Shown here: positions 15,143-23,396 of the stretch, in pieces
How the letters are laid out: every line of letters begins with the position of its first letter
How positions within the stretch are numbered: position 1 is the first letter of the stretch
Assembly (NCBI GenBank): GCA_905215665.1
Contig: CAJMQR010000001.1
Span: forward strand, 1 to 50,279
Length of the DNA: 50,279 nucleotides
From: an uncultured bacterium
GTDB taxonomy: Bacteria; Bacillota; Clostridia; Oscillospirales; Oscillospiraceae
Direction: 5' to 3'
The notes under the pieces: generated by a model
The model's input: only the letters and a program-made list of their open reading frames with translations
The model's database searches: none
Told to the model about the DNA's origin: nothing
Made by a program: the position numbers and the translations under genes

Positions 15143-15463
15143 CGTTTCCGGATTTGTTAAATGTTTGTGTCTTGGAGGTTGCGCATACTTTGCAATTGCG
15201 AAAAAGGATATGACAAAGAAATTTGGCAGACTGGTAGCAGCAAGCAGCAGACTTCAGAATGCAACCATATTGCACCGTGATTACGAGAGCACATTTCCTA
15301 TTCTTTTGATGACATTCATGGCGAATAGAGTGGCACCTGCCTTTCGGTTTTGTCTGAGCAACTCAACCTTAACACAGGCCATCCCTATTCGCTACTCTTT
15401 CTTCTGTTTGTCACACATCATTGTAGCACCTACACAGAGCGCCGCAGAATTTCTATTGAATCC
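15143..15463. other. Gene-less region with a long-range inverted repeat
   Basis: I see no supported gene. GCGAATAG (15321-15328) pairs with CTATTCGC (15385-15392), with TGGC/GCCA nearby extending the pairing. The sequence could fold into an extended stem of about 75 bases. A short minus-strand frame of 33 codons crosses the repeat but lacks a convincing ribosome site. Confidence 0.35.
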
Positions 15464-15492
15464 TTTACAAAGATGAACGATCATGCTATACT
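15464..15492 (+). promoter_or_regulatory. Sigma-A promoter of the small RNA
   Basis: TTTACA (15464-15469), an exact 17-base spacer and TATACT (15487-15492) place a transcription start near 15499. No protein-coding frame follows. Confidence 0.75.
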
Positions 15493-15498
15493 TTGCAT

Positions 15499-15641
15499 AG
15501 AATAACTAGGTTCTTTGAGGTGGTAAATTTCGTTGCGACCACACGCCGATGGTATGACATGGGGGAACCCTTAGAGATGCGGGAGATGCGACGCCCGCCA
15601 AAGAACCAATCCTTCGGGACTATGGAAACATAGTCCCTTTT
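15499..15641 (+). ncRNA. Free-standing structured small RNA, family not recognised
   Basis: Between its own promoter and a strong terminator lies a sequence of about 140 bases with no coding frame and clear folding. GGTTCTTTG (15509-15517) closes with CAAAGAACC (15598-15608), enclosing a GTGGT/ACCAC hairpin and a GCGGG/CCCGC hairpin plus an unpaired centre. The terminator hairpin GGGACTATG-GAAA-CATAGTCCC-TTTT ends the unit. The size and free-standing layout would suit a 6S-like or other regulatory RNA. It lacks the GGAAGG/AGCAG loops of SRP RNA. I could not match it to a family by eye. The exact 5' end is inferred from promoter spacing. Confidence 0.65.
15616..15641 (+). terminator. Intrinsic terminator of the small RNA
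   Basis: A perfect 9-bp stem with a GAAA tetraloop (GGGACTATG 15616-15624 with CATAGTCCC 15629-15637) is followed by TTTT. Confidence 0.85.
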
Positions 15642-15959
15642 CCTATATCAACAGGGCGCCTAGCTCGGCGCATTTCGGCAAAGCGTCATGATCTTGCACG
15701 AACGCTATGTCATTTTTTGCGAAAACGTCGTAGAAGCAAAGAGCAAGAAATGCACAGCTGGCCTGGCAAGGAAGTTTTTAACGCTCAGAATCGCGCGAGC
15801 ACGGCAAGACGGAAGTTCGTCGGATTTTGTTTGACATGCGAAGCGGAAACGGCGTTACAGGTGTAAATCGTATTAGTCTTCCCGGTGAGCATCGTCAGGT
15901 GATACTGCCCGCCGGGAACGAACAAAACAAAAAATACAATACGCCCTGCGGTAGCATAA
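15642..15959. other. Gene-less stretch between the small RNA and the accessory operon
   Basis: No supported gene. A minus-strand frame is open for 43 codons (about 15645-15775) but begins directly after a stop and has no start codon. A GCGCC/GGCGC hairpin lies near 15655-15670. A CCCGG/CCGGG pair (about 15879-15914) lies beyond the AraC-type gene but has no T run, so the end of the large operon is not clear. Confidence 0.4.
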
Positions 15960-16343
15960 TTACAGACTCCTCCTGCGTTCAATGTCCGTACTGAGACGGT
16001 ATCGCGCAGGCGTGACACCGTAATGCCGTTTGAATAACTGTACAAAATACGGCACGCAGGCAATGCCGCAGCTTTGTGCCGTTGCTTCCACCGTGCTACC
16101 ATCAGACAGGAGCATGCGGGATCTTTCCAGACGAAGCATGTTTACATACTGAATATAGCTGACACCTGTCAACTTCTTAAAGCGGTAGCAAAAATAGCCC
16201 TTTGCAAAGTGCGTCAGTTCTGTCGCATCCTGCAACGTGATTCGTCTGGTAAGGTTAGCCTCCGTCCAATCCAGAAGTTTCAAAAGCCATTCGTCCTGCT
16301 CTCCGACGCACAGTGCATCTCGGCGCATTATCAGCAGTCCCAC
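15960..16343 (-). CDS. Single-domain AraC/XylS-type transcriptional regulator
   Basis: The 127-residue protein is essentially just the double helix-turn-helix of the AraC family. The first HTH is around ITLQDATELTHFAKGYFCYRF and the second ends with the signature YFVQLFKRHYGVTPARYR. No N-terminal sugar-binding domain is present, so it resembles MarA/SoxS in size or is a truncated regulator. The start is GTG at 16343, overlapping the stop of the dehydrogenase gene by 13 bases with AAGGTGG upstream. It is the last gene of the 20-kb operon. It could regulate the operon or a promoter elsewhere; no effector-sensing part is visible. Confidence 0.75.
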   Translation of the reverse strand: MGLLIMRRDALCVGEQDEWLLKLLDWTEANLTRRITLQDATELTHFAKGYFCYRFKKLTGVSYIQYVNMLRLERSRMLLSDGSTVEATAQSCGIACVPYFVQLFKRHYGVTPARYRLSTDIERRRSL

Positions 16344-17359
16344 GGGTGCAGTACCACCTTGATAACATCCGAGCGGCTGGAGCGCAGCAGTTCAAGTGCG
16401 TCCTCAAAATGCGAGAGAGGATAAACTGCCGAAATAAGCTCTTTGATAGAGATCCTTCCCTGCGACACCATAGCGATCATCGGATCCCAGCACTTCTCAT
16501 TGCCGGTATAGCCGGTAATCTGAATCTGCCGCAGGATGCACTGAGTGACGGGAAACGGAATTATCTCATTTTCGTTTGGCAAGCCGTAGAGGATCACCTT
16601 TCCGCCGCTTTTGACGCACTCGATGGCTGTGCCTACTGTTTGTGCAGAGCCGATGGCGTCGATGCTGATGTCCGCGCCCATGCCGTCTGTTAGCGCCATG
16701 ATCTGCTTTTCCATGTCGCCGTTGCGAAGATCGACCGGATGACCGCCATATTTTTTCACGAGAGCCGCTTTCGTGTCGTTGCGGACTGTGCAAAGTACTC
16801 GTTTTGCTCCGAAAGCCAATGCAGATTGCAGAAAGGAAAGGCCAGCGATGCCCGCACCTTGGATCAAAACCGTATCGTTGGGCCGTACCTGCGTGCTGTG
16901 CAACGCGCCGAACGGGCAGGCCACTGCCTCCATAATTGCCCCCTCGTCGTAGGACACGTTATCCGGAATCAACCGGATACAGGTCTGCGGAACAGTCACA
17001 TATTGTGCATCTCCTCCGTTATGCGGAGGATAGCCAATCTCCCCCGCTGTGCAGAGATGCTTTCTTCCGCTACGGCAGAATTCGCACTTGCCGCATCCAA
17101 CGTAGGTCTCCACTACGACACGCTTATCCTTCAGTGAAGTATCGCACCCCTCGCCCAACTCCACAATATCGCCGCAGATCTCATGGCCAAGGATGTGCGG
17201 CGGTGTAGCAACCTTAAAGCCACCCTCGATCAATGCGACCTCCGTTGCGCAGATGCCCACCGCCATCACACGGATCTTGACCCAGCCGGGCATACAGACT
17301 GGCTCCGGTACTTCCGCATATTCTATACGGTTGATGCCTTTCCATATTATTGCTTTCAT
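16331..17359 (-). CDS. Zinc-dependent medium-chain sugar/alcohol dehydrogenase
   Basis: The 342-residue MDR protein has catalytic-zinc residues in GICATE and GHE, the structural-zinc cysteine set in VGCGKCEFCRSGRKHLC, and a Rossmann fold (VLIQGAGIAG). It resembles threonine, sorbitol and galactitol dehydrogenases, which oxidise polyols or sugars with NAD(P). With the dehydratase and aldolase upstream in the operon, a role in oxidising a sugar or reducing/oxidising a pathway intermediate is likely; the substrate is inferred only from context. GGGGAGG precedes the ATG by 7 bases. Confidence 0.85.
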   Translation of the reverse strand: MKAIIWKGINRIEYAEVPEPVCMPGWVKIRVMAVGICATEVALIEGGFKVATPPHILGHEICGDIVELGEGCDTSLKDKRVVVETYVGCGKCEFCRSGRKHLCTAGEIGYPPHNGGDAQYVTVPQTCIRLIPDNVSYDEGAIMEAVACPFGALHSTQVRPNDTVLIQGAGIAGLSFLQSALAFGAKRVLCTVRNDTKAALVKKYGGHPVDLRNGDMEKQIMALTDGMGADISIDAIGSAQTVGTAIECVKSGGKVILYGLPNENEIIPFPVTQCILRQIQITGYTGNEKCWDPMIAMVSQGRISIKELISAVYPLSHFEDALELLRSSRSDVIKVVLHPWDC

Positions 17360-17398
17360 GTTCTACCTCCCCTTGAGCTCCCACCGTTGTATAGGGGC

Positions 17399-18274
17399 TC
17401 AAAGCGCCTTCAGCAGGTCGCAGAGTTTTTGATACAATGTTTCCTCCTGCGGGAACTGCTCCGTTACGCGCAGTCCGGTGGCCTTTGCCAACAGCTTATA
17501 GCCATCCGGGAAAGTCACCGCGTCGGCAATGCGGAGAATGGGCAGGATCCTGCGCTGACGCTCGATGGCCTCCGCCAGATTCCCCTGATCGAAAGCGTCA
17601 TAGATTGCCGCGATCTGCTTTGGCATACTCGCACCAAGCGCCGTCATGCTGCCCGCACAGCCGGCACACATTGCCGGCAGCAGGCAGTCATCCGTGCCAG
17701 TAAAAAGCAGAAACCCGGGACGCACGGATGCAGAAAGATCGCACAGATGGGCAATACGCTTCATGTTCGCGGAGGAATCTTTCATGCCAACGAAGTTATC
17801 GATCTCTAGCAGACGCACAAAAGTCGGGAGCTCGATACCGGTGGTAAAAAACGGAACATGGTATCCGATGACCGGCATTTTCTCGGCAGCAGCGCATATC
17901 TCGCGGTAAAAGTCTAGGACAGTCTCTTGGGAAAGCCCGTAGTAATATGGCGGACAGATCACGCAAGCGTCATAATTCAGCCGTTTAGCAGTCTCCACAC
18001 TGCGCAGAACACCGGAAACAGAGCTGTCACAAGCTCCAGCAAACAGAACCTTCTGACCATCGTTGGCCTCTGCCACAGCCTCCAGCACGCGAATCCGGTT
18101 GTCCGGATCCATCTTGATAAATTCGCCGGTGGAGGCACATGGCAGAATTCCATCCGCTGCTGAGCGTGTCAGTCTTTCTGTCTGTGCAAAAATCTCCTCG
18201 ATATCAGGCTCACAGTCGCGCACGAAAGGCGTGACCGTCACGCCTACCATACGGCAGAGCTTTCCTAATTCCAT
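17399..18274 (-). CDS. DapA/NAL-family aldolase (2-keto-3-deoxy sugar acid aldolase candidate)
   Basis: This 291-residue TIM barrel keeps the class I family features: the substrate-carboxylate motif ASTGEF, Tyr in GYHVPF, and the Schiff-base Lys in VGMKDSS. The family splits into dihydrodipicolinate synthase, N-acetylneuraminate lyase and 2-keto-3-deoxy-sugar-acid aldolases. Its start overlaps the upstream enolase-superfamily dehydratase by 10 bases. The pairing therefore argues for cleavage of a 2-keto-3-deoxyaldonate to pyruvate plus an aldehyde rather than lysine biosynthesis. Confidence 0.85.
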   Translation of the reverse strand: MELGKLCRMVGVTVTPFVRDCEPDIEEIFAQTERLTRSAADGILPCASTGEFIKMDPDNRIRVLEAVAEANDGQKVLFAGACDSSVSGVLRSVETAKRLNYDACVICPPYYYGLSQETVLDFYREICAAAEKMPVIGYHVPFFTTGIELPTFVRLLEIDNFVGMKDSSANMKRIAHLCDLSASVRPGFLLFTGTDDCLLPAMCAGCAGSMTALGASMPKQIAAIYDAFDQGNLAEAIERQRRILPILRIADAVTFPDGYKLLAKATGLRVTEQFPQEETLYQKLCDLLKAL

Positions 18275-19395
18275 CTCGTCACCCGGTATTTCGCAACCAC
18301 ATCGGGATTAACCGCAATGCCCATGCCGGGCTCCTGTGGGATCGCCACATAGCCTTCGTCATCAATAGAGAATAGCGGCGTGGTGAGCTGCTGGCGCAGC
18401 AGGGTATCCTGCTCGCAGAATTCCTGATACCATGCATTCGGCAGCGTAGAGATATACTGCAGGGTAGCCGCCATCAGAATATTGGTCTTAAAGGCGTGGG
18501 GAATGACCATGGCGTTATATTCTTCTGCCAGATCAGTCAGTTTTCTGGCGATTGTCAGGCCGCCGCAGCGACTGAGATCCGGCTGAACGATGTCAACGCA
18601 GCCCGTTTCCAGCAGTTGCCGGTATTCGTGCAGTGTGCCAACCTCCTCGCCGCCTGCGATATGCACGTTGGTAGCAGCATTCAAACGGGCATATCCCTTG
18701 AGATTATCCGGATGAAAGGGTTCCTCCACCCAGAACACTCCGTAGTCTTCAAATGCCTTTACGGTACGTATTGCACCCTTGACATCAGTCCAGCGCATAC
18801 CGATATCGATCATAAGTTGTTTGTCCGGACCGAGTGCCTTGCGTGCAGCCTTGACCAGCGCGATGTCCTTTTCGAAGGATTCCCCCAAGGCACCCCAACC
18901 GAGCTTCATGCCCTGATACCCGCGATGCATATGCTTTTCTACCAGTTCGAAAATCTCTTTTTCGGTGCCAGGCATCAACACACTGCAATACGCCTGAATT
19001 CTATTCCGGTAGGTTCCTCCCAGCGCTTTACCGGTCGAAACGCCGTAGGTCTTGCCGATGATATCCCAAAGGGCCAGATCAATGCCGCTCATCGCGTGGA
19101 TGACTACGCTGCGGCGTCCATGATAGATGCTCTTTTCGTACATTTTTCGCCACAGACGCTCGACATCCAGAGGATTTTCGCCAATAAGGATCTCTTTCAG
19201 CCCCATGCAGGCCATATGGGAAGCGGGAGCCTCCACGATCGTTTTGACCACATAGGGGGAGGAGTCGACCTCACCGATGCCGGTGATCCCCGCGTCCGTG
19301 TCCACAAAAATCACAACGGTATCCTGACTTCCATCACCCACCATTTCGATGGTCGGCTGCTTAAGGATCTCGCAGCGCACATTTGTAATTTTCAC
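18265..19395 (-). CDS. Enolase-superfamily (mandelate racemase-like) acid-sugar dehydratase
   Basis: The 376-residue protein has an N-terminal capping domain and a modified TIM barrel. Metal ligands are in order D (MIDIGM), E (WVEEPF) and E (GGEE), followed by QPD and the C-terminal H in IPHAFK. This is the mandelate-racemase subgroup, whose sugar members dehydrate aldonates or aldarates to 2-keto-3-deoxy acids. The exact sugar acid (rhamnonate, galactonate, xylonate and others) cannot be read by eye. The GTG start overlaps the upstream M24 gene by 4 bases. Confidence 0.85.
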   Translation of the reverse strand: MKITNVRCEILKQPTIEMVGDGSQDTVVIFVDTDAGITGIGEVDSSPYVVKTIVEAPASHMACMGLKEILIGENPLDVERLWRKMYEKSIYHGRRSVVIHAMSGIDLALWDIIGKTYGVSTGKALGGTYRNRIQAYCSVLMPGTEKEIFELVEKHMHRGYQGMKLGWGALGESFEKDIALVKAARKALGPDKQLMIDIGMRWTDVKGAIRTVKAFEDYGVFWVEEPFHPDNLKGYARLNAATNVHIAGGEEVGTLHEYRQLLETGCVDIVQPDLSRCGGLTIARKLTDLAEEYNAMVIPHAFKTNILMAATLQYISTLPNAWYQEFCEQDTLLRQQLTTPLFSIDDEGYVAIPQEPGMGIAVNPDVVAKYRVTRWN

Positions 19396-20081
19396 CTTGT
19401 ACTATCTCCCAAAGTAAAGTGTTCTATATTCAAAGGATAACGGAACAGCTCCTCGCTTCCGTCTCTTGTAATGCGGTAGTTATTCTCCACGCGGATTCCG
19501 AAGCGGCCCTCTCGGTAGATACCTGGTTCCAGCGCGATCAGCATTCCTTCCTGAAGCGGCGTGACGCATTGCGCAATGAGCCGTGGTGCGAGGAGTTTTT
19601 CCTCCCCGACGGCATGACCGGCATGATGCGGGCAAGAATCACCATAGGCGGCAAGGACGCTCTGCATCCGGGCATAAAGCATGCAGGCCGGGATACCGGG
19701 GCGCAGGAGTTGGTGCATCTGTTCCAGTGCATCCAGCACAGCGGCGTACGCCGTGCGCACCTCGTCGGTTGGTTCTCCTATGAAAAAGGTCCGCGTGGTA
19801 TCGGCATAGCAATGGTCAAAGCCAGGCTGAAGATCGACGATCAGTGTGTCACCTGAGCGCAAAGCGCGGCCGGTAGCTGCGCCTTCGATTGCGCCGCTAC
19901 GCTCTCCGCTGACGATGTCGCCGGAGAATTCAAAATCATGCGGCTCCGCAGTTCTCCATGCGGCTTCGATTCCCTGACGGATCTCTATTTCCGTCACGCC
20001 CGGAGCGGCGGCACTCCTTACCGCGTCAAATGCAATGCGGTTCAGGCGCAGCCGCCGCCGGAAGGTCTGAAGGTCGATCAT
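19392..20081 (-). CDS. M24-family metallopeptidase/creatinase-fold protein
   Basis: This 229-residue protein is a pita-bread catalytic domain without the N-terminal creatinase domain of Xaa-Pro peptidases. All five metal ligands are visible: D in VDLQPG, D in YADTTRT, H in HHAGHAVG, E in LEPG and E in VENNY. The known activity would be Xaa-Pro/methionyl aminopeptidase or a related hydrolase. Its place between a sugar-binding lipoprotein (ATGA overlap) and a sugar-acid dehydratase is unusual and suggests a non-peptide or glycopeptide-linked role, but that is only inference. Confidence 0.8.
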   Translation of the reverse strand: MIDLQTFRRRLRLNRIAFDAVRSAAAPGVTEIEIRQGIEAAWRTAEPHDFEFSGDIVSGERSGAIEGAATGRALRSGDTLIVDLQPGFDHCYADTTRTFFIGEPTDEVRTAYAAVLDALEQMHQLLRPGIPACMLYARMQSVLAAYGDSCPHHAGHAVGEEKLLAPRLIAQCVTPLQEGMLIALEPGIYREGRFGIRVENNYRITRDGSEELFRYPLNIEHFTLGDSTR

Positions 20082-21604
20082 TCGTACTTTTTCCAGCCGC
20101 TGGTATCGATGCCCATGCTCTTTATTTGTGCTTCGATGCCGTCGCTCAAAGCTTTGTCGTATTTTTCAATAAAGGTCGCATCGTCGATGTAATCCCAGAC
20201 CCACATCTCAAGATAACGGCTCATCAGGTTGGTAGCCTCCAGCGTGGGGCCAAGCACCCACTGTGCCTGCGGCGTGCGTGGAAAATCCTGCTGAAACCAG
20301 TCATTCAGTTCCGGCGGAATGGCGCAGCCTTTGACCGCACCCAGAACCTGACCGTGGAATTCCAGAACAAGCTGACTGTTGTTCTCCGGGGTCGTGATCC
20401 ATTGCAGGAAGCGAATCGCTGCTTCTTCCTCGCCGGGTTTTCCCTCCACTGCCGCCTTCACAATGTTGAAGGAGTTGCAAATTGGCGGTTGGTAAGGGCC
20501 CTTTTCATATTCCACATCTGCAGCGTACTCACTGGTGGCGGAGTCTGCGACCGGAGCGGCAAACATTCCATATGCAAAGCCTCGCTCGGTGTTGGCATTC
20601 TCCTGAACCATCCTGCCGACGCCATCTTCCATCATGGCGACCTTGCCCTCTTTCCAGAGCGTATCGTAATCCGTGTTTGCAGCGCCTTCCTCCAGTGCAT
20701 TCTGGTACTTCCGCTTCACCTGACCGTATAGCTCCATGACCGCAGGATTCGCTGCCGCATAGAACACGCCCTCGTACTCTGCGCGAAGAAGCTCATTTTG
20801 CGACATCACGCCATCGCCGTCATAGTCCCACTTGTCCTTCTGCGTCAGTGCAAAGGTGGGGCCGAGGGAGAACTGAATGTCCCAGCAGTTTACGCAGGGC
20901 GTCCGGTTCTGCATCCACGGGCCGACGGCAATATATCCGGCGGCGGTCAGCTTCTCGCAGACGTCCATATATTCCTCCCAGTTTTTGGGGATGCTTACAC
21001 CGACCTTGTCGAAAATTTCTTTGTTGTAGAAATACGCCGTTGCGACGCCCGGATAGAGGATGACCGGAATGGCCACGACGCTGCCATTGGCGTCGCTGGT
21101 CATGTAGCTGTTCCAGAGATAGGAGGGGAACAGATCTCTCCACTTTTCATTTCCTTCGACATAGACGTTCGGCTGATCGAGATAATCGTCAAGTGGGATA
21201 AACCAGCCGCGGTCGGAGTAGGTCGAACCCTGCATGAAAGTGATATGCGGCGCCGTTCCGGCTGTGATCTGTGTCACCATCCACTGCGCCCAGTCGCCAA
21301 AGGCGCCCTTGTCGCGTACCCATTCGATGGTAACATTGGGATACATTCTGTTGAATTCATCCGCAAGCTCCTGCGCTGCACGGTTGACCACGGGATTTTC
21401 CACGGTTGCCTCCGTATTCATGGAAGGCATCAGTGCCTGAAGATCGACGCGGAGTGTGAGAGGCTTTCCGTCATTCAGGATGCCGTAGCCCTGATCGGTC
21501 GCGATGGGACCTTCTTCCTGCGAATCTTCTGCTCCGCCTGCACAAGCGAACAGTGGCAGTGCTGCAACAAATACGAGCAGCAGCGCGATTAATCTTTTCA
21601 GCAT
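20078..21604 (-). CDS. ABC transporter sugar-binding lipoprotein (CUT1-like)
   Basis: This 508-residue exported lipoprotein has a signal peptide ending in the lipobox LFAC at about residue 20. An extracellular solute-binding family 1 fold follows, with segments such as NRMYPNVTIEWV, FMQGSTYSDRG and FNIVKAAVEGKPGEEEAAIRFLQWI. It should deliver an oligosaccharide to the two permeases encoded just upstream. The ATG at 21604 was chosen for the AGGAGG 7 bases before it and because the signal peptide starts there. Its stop overlaps the M24 start. At about 500 residues it is longer than typical maltose-type binding proteins, closer to LplA-like proteins. Confidence 0.88.
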   Translation of the reverse strand: MLKRLIALLLVFVAALPLFACAGGAEDSQEEGPIATDQGYGILNDGKPLTLRVDLQALMPSMNTEATVENPVVNRAAQELADEFNRMYPNVTIEWVRDKGAFGDWAQWMVTQITAGTAPHITFMQGSTYSDRGWFIPLDDYLDQPNVYVEGNEKWRDLFPSYLWNSYMTSDANGSVVAIPVILYPGVATAYFYNKEIFDKVGVSIPKNWEEYMDVCEKLTAAGYIAVGPWMQNRTPCVNCWDIQFSLGPTFALTQKDKWDYDGDGVMSQNELLRAEYEGVFYAAANPAVMELYGQVKRKYQNALEEGAANTDYDTLWKEGKVAMMEDGVGRMVQENANTERGFAYGMFAAPVADSATSEYAADVEYEKGPYQPPICNSFNIVKAAVEGKPGEEEAAIRFLQWITTPENNSQLVLEFHGQVLGAVKGCAIPPELNDWFQQDFPRTPQAQWVLGPTLEATNLMSRYLEMWVWDYIDDATFIEKYDKALSDGIEAQIKSMGIDTSGWKKYE

Positions 21605-21620
21605 TGTTTTTCCTCCTGTG

Positions 21621-22448
21621 TTACATTTTGATGGCCGAGGTAGACAGGCCCTCGACATACTGTTTTGTCGTTAGTATGAACAGAACAATCAACGGCAGGG
21701 CCGTCACGAGATAGCCCGCATACATGGCGGGATAGCTTCCGGCATTGTTGTTGTACTTCAGGAACAGCATTGCCGAAACGGTCAACAATTCTTCATCACG
21801 GATCGTGATCATCGGCCACATATAATCGTTCCATACGCTCGTAAACTGGTTAATTGTCATAGTTCCGAGCACGGGGAGACACAGCGGCAGACACATTTTG
21901 GTATAGCACTGAAATTCGTTTGCACCGTCCAGCTTTGCCGCCTCAAATGTTGCTTCCGGAATGCCTTCAATGAAGGAGCGCATCAGAAAAACGCCACCGA
22001 CCGGCGAGCCGACCCACATTGGGAGGATCAGAATCCAGTAATTATTTACGCCGAGGATCTTTTTATAGGTCATGAAGCTGGGAACCAGCGTCAGAATAGA
22101 TGGAATCATTAACAGCCCGAGGATCAGCGAATACAGGAATTCCTTTCCGGGAAATTTCAGTCGCGCAAAAGCGTAGGCAGTAATGGACGACAGGAACAGA
22201 ACACCTGCCGTGCCGACGCCTGCCACAAAAATCGTATTCAGGATTGATGGGCTGAGTTTTTTGAAAGCAGAGATAAAACTTGAAAAATCAAGCGGTAGCG
22301 TTGGATACCATTGCGTATCGGCAAAATCATTCGGGTTTTTGAAAGCACCCCACACCGCCATGGCCAACGGGTACAGAAGAAGAACCAGCAGAATCGTCAG
22401 AATGATATGCGTTGGGAGATTGTGTCTTCTAAGTCTGGATTTTTTCAC
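21621..22448 (-). CDS. ABC sugar permease, MalG-like
   Basis: The 275-residue protein has six predicted membrane segments and the permease EAA loop (EAAKLDGANEFQCYTKMCLP) that contacts the ATPase. It ends in the usual hydrophilic ...AIKM. The GTG start follows GAGGAGGG. It pairs with the MalF-like permease 12 bases upstream. No ATPase gene is in the window, so a shared MsmK/UgpC-type ATPase encoded elsewhere is expected. Confidence 0.92.
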   Translation of the reverse strand: MKKSRLRRHNLPTHIILTILLVLLLYPLAMAVWGAFKNPNDFADTQWYPTLPLDFSSFISAFKKLSPSILNTIFVAGVGTAGVLFLSSITAYAFARLKFPGKEFLYSLILGLLMIPSILTLVPSFMTYKKILGVNNYWILILPMWVGSPVGGVFLMRSFIEGIPEATFEAAKLDGANEFQCYTKMCLPLCLPVLGTMTINQFTSVWNDYMWPMITIRDEELLTVSAMLFLKYNNNAGSYPAMYAGYLVTALPLIVLFILTTKQYVEGLSTSAIKM

Positions 22449-22460
22449 GTCTTACCCTCC

Positions 22461-23378
22461 TCAGTCCTTAACCCTTGCGTAACGGTTGAGTAATAAGGTC
22501 ACGACCATGATGATAATAAACAGTATCATGCCGATTGCACTGGCATAACCCATACGTCCGGCCTTGAACGCCTGTGTGAACATATAATAGCCTGGTACCA
22601 TCGTGCTAAAGCCCGGTCCGCCGTCCGTCAGCAGAATCTGAATGGAATAGTCCTGAAGACCGGCAATCAGGCCGAAAATCAGGAAGTAACGAACCTGACC
22701 CATGAGCATCGGCAGATCTAGATGCCAGAACCGTGTCCAGCGACCCGCACCGTCGAGGACTGCACTCTCAATCATCTCCGTGGAGATGGATGATAGGCCG
22801 GCAAGATAGATCAGTACGGAAGCGCCGCCGACCCAAGGGAAGCCCTGGAAGATCACGGAGAAAATGACCAGATTCGGATTGCCGAGCCAATCGATGGCCG
22901 CATCCTTTCCTACGATACCGAGCAGACGGCACAGCTCGACCAGAAGGCCGTTGTTCGGGTCATAGATATTCTTCCAGATCAGCGCGCCGACTACGCCGGG
23001 CGCGACCATTGGAAGGAGGAACGCAACCCGGTAAAAATACTTTGCTCTGGAGGATTTCAGACCGTAGATCAGTTCCGCTACAATCAGCGGTACGATAACG
23101 GTGATAATGAGTCTCGGGATCAACAGCTTCAGCATTGTGCCGAAGGAATCCAGAAATACCTCGTCTGAGAATGCCTCTTTGAAGTTATCCAATCCAATGA
23201 ATTTTGCCGTACCAACAGCATCCCAGTCAAAGAACGAGTGATACAGGCCACTGAAGGCCGGATAGTATGAAAATGTAAACAGCAGGAGGAACATCGGCAG
23301 AATGAACAGATAAGCTGTCCTGCCCTTACGGAGTCTCCTAAGAAGGGGTTCTTTCTTTTCAAGCGAATTTCTTGCCAT
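22461..23378 (-). CDS. ABC sugar permease, MalF/UgpA-like
   Basis: The 305-residue protein has six membrane segments, the N-terminal YLFILPMFLLLFTFSYYP pattern common to UgpA-type permeases, and an EAA loop variant (ESAVLDGAGRWTRFWHLDLP). It forms the import channel with the MalG-like partner. GGAAGAAATAAG precedes the ATG. Confidence 0.92.
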   Translation of the reverse strand: MARNSLEKKEPLLRRLRKGRTAYLFILPMFLLLFTFSYYPAFSGLYHSFFDWDAVGTAKFIGLDNFKEAFSDEVFLDSFGTMLKLLIPRLIITVIVPLIVAELIYGLKSSRAKYFYRVAFLLPMVAPGVVGALIWKNIYDPNNGLLVELCRLLGIVGKDAAIDWLGNPNLVIFSVIFQGFPWVGGASVLIYLAGLSSISTEMIESAVLDGAGRWTRFWHLDLPMLMGQVRYFLIFGLIAGLQDYSIQILLTDGGPGFSTMVPGYYMFTQAFKAGRMGYASAIGMILFIIIMVVTLLLNRYARVKD

Positions 23379-23396
23379 CTTATTTCTTCCTTCGCC

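Noticed and set aside
14970..15476. 168-codon + strand frame after tRNA-fMet
   Set aside because: It starts with GTG at the tRNA terminator hairpin, runs through a second terminator and the tRNA-like fragment, and shows no domain or ribosome site.
15499..15641. Small RNA interpreted as signal recognition particle RNA
   Set aside because: The conserved GGAAGG and AGCAG internal-loop sequences of SRP RNA are absent.
15785..16102. 105-codon minus-strand frame overlapping the AraC-type gene
   Set aside because: The overlapping frame encodes a clear AraC HTH signature; the alternative frame has no motif in the shared part and no ribosome site.
17399..18274. Aldolase annotated as dapA for lysine biosynthesis
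   Set aside because: It overlaps a sugar-acid dehydratase in a catabolic operon, with no lysine gene nearby; a keto-deoxy sugar acid aldolase fits better.
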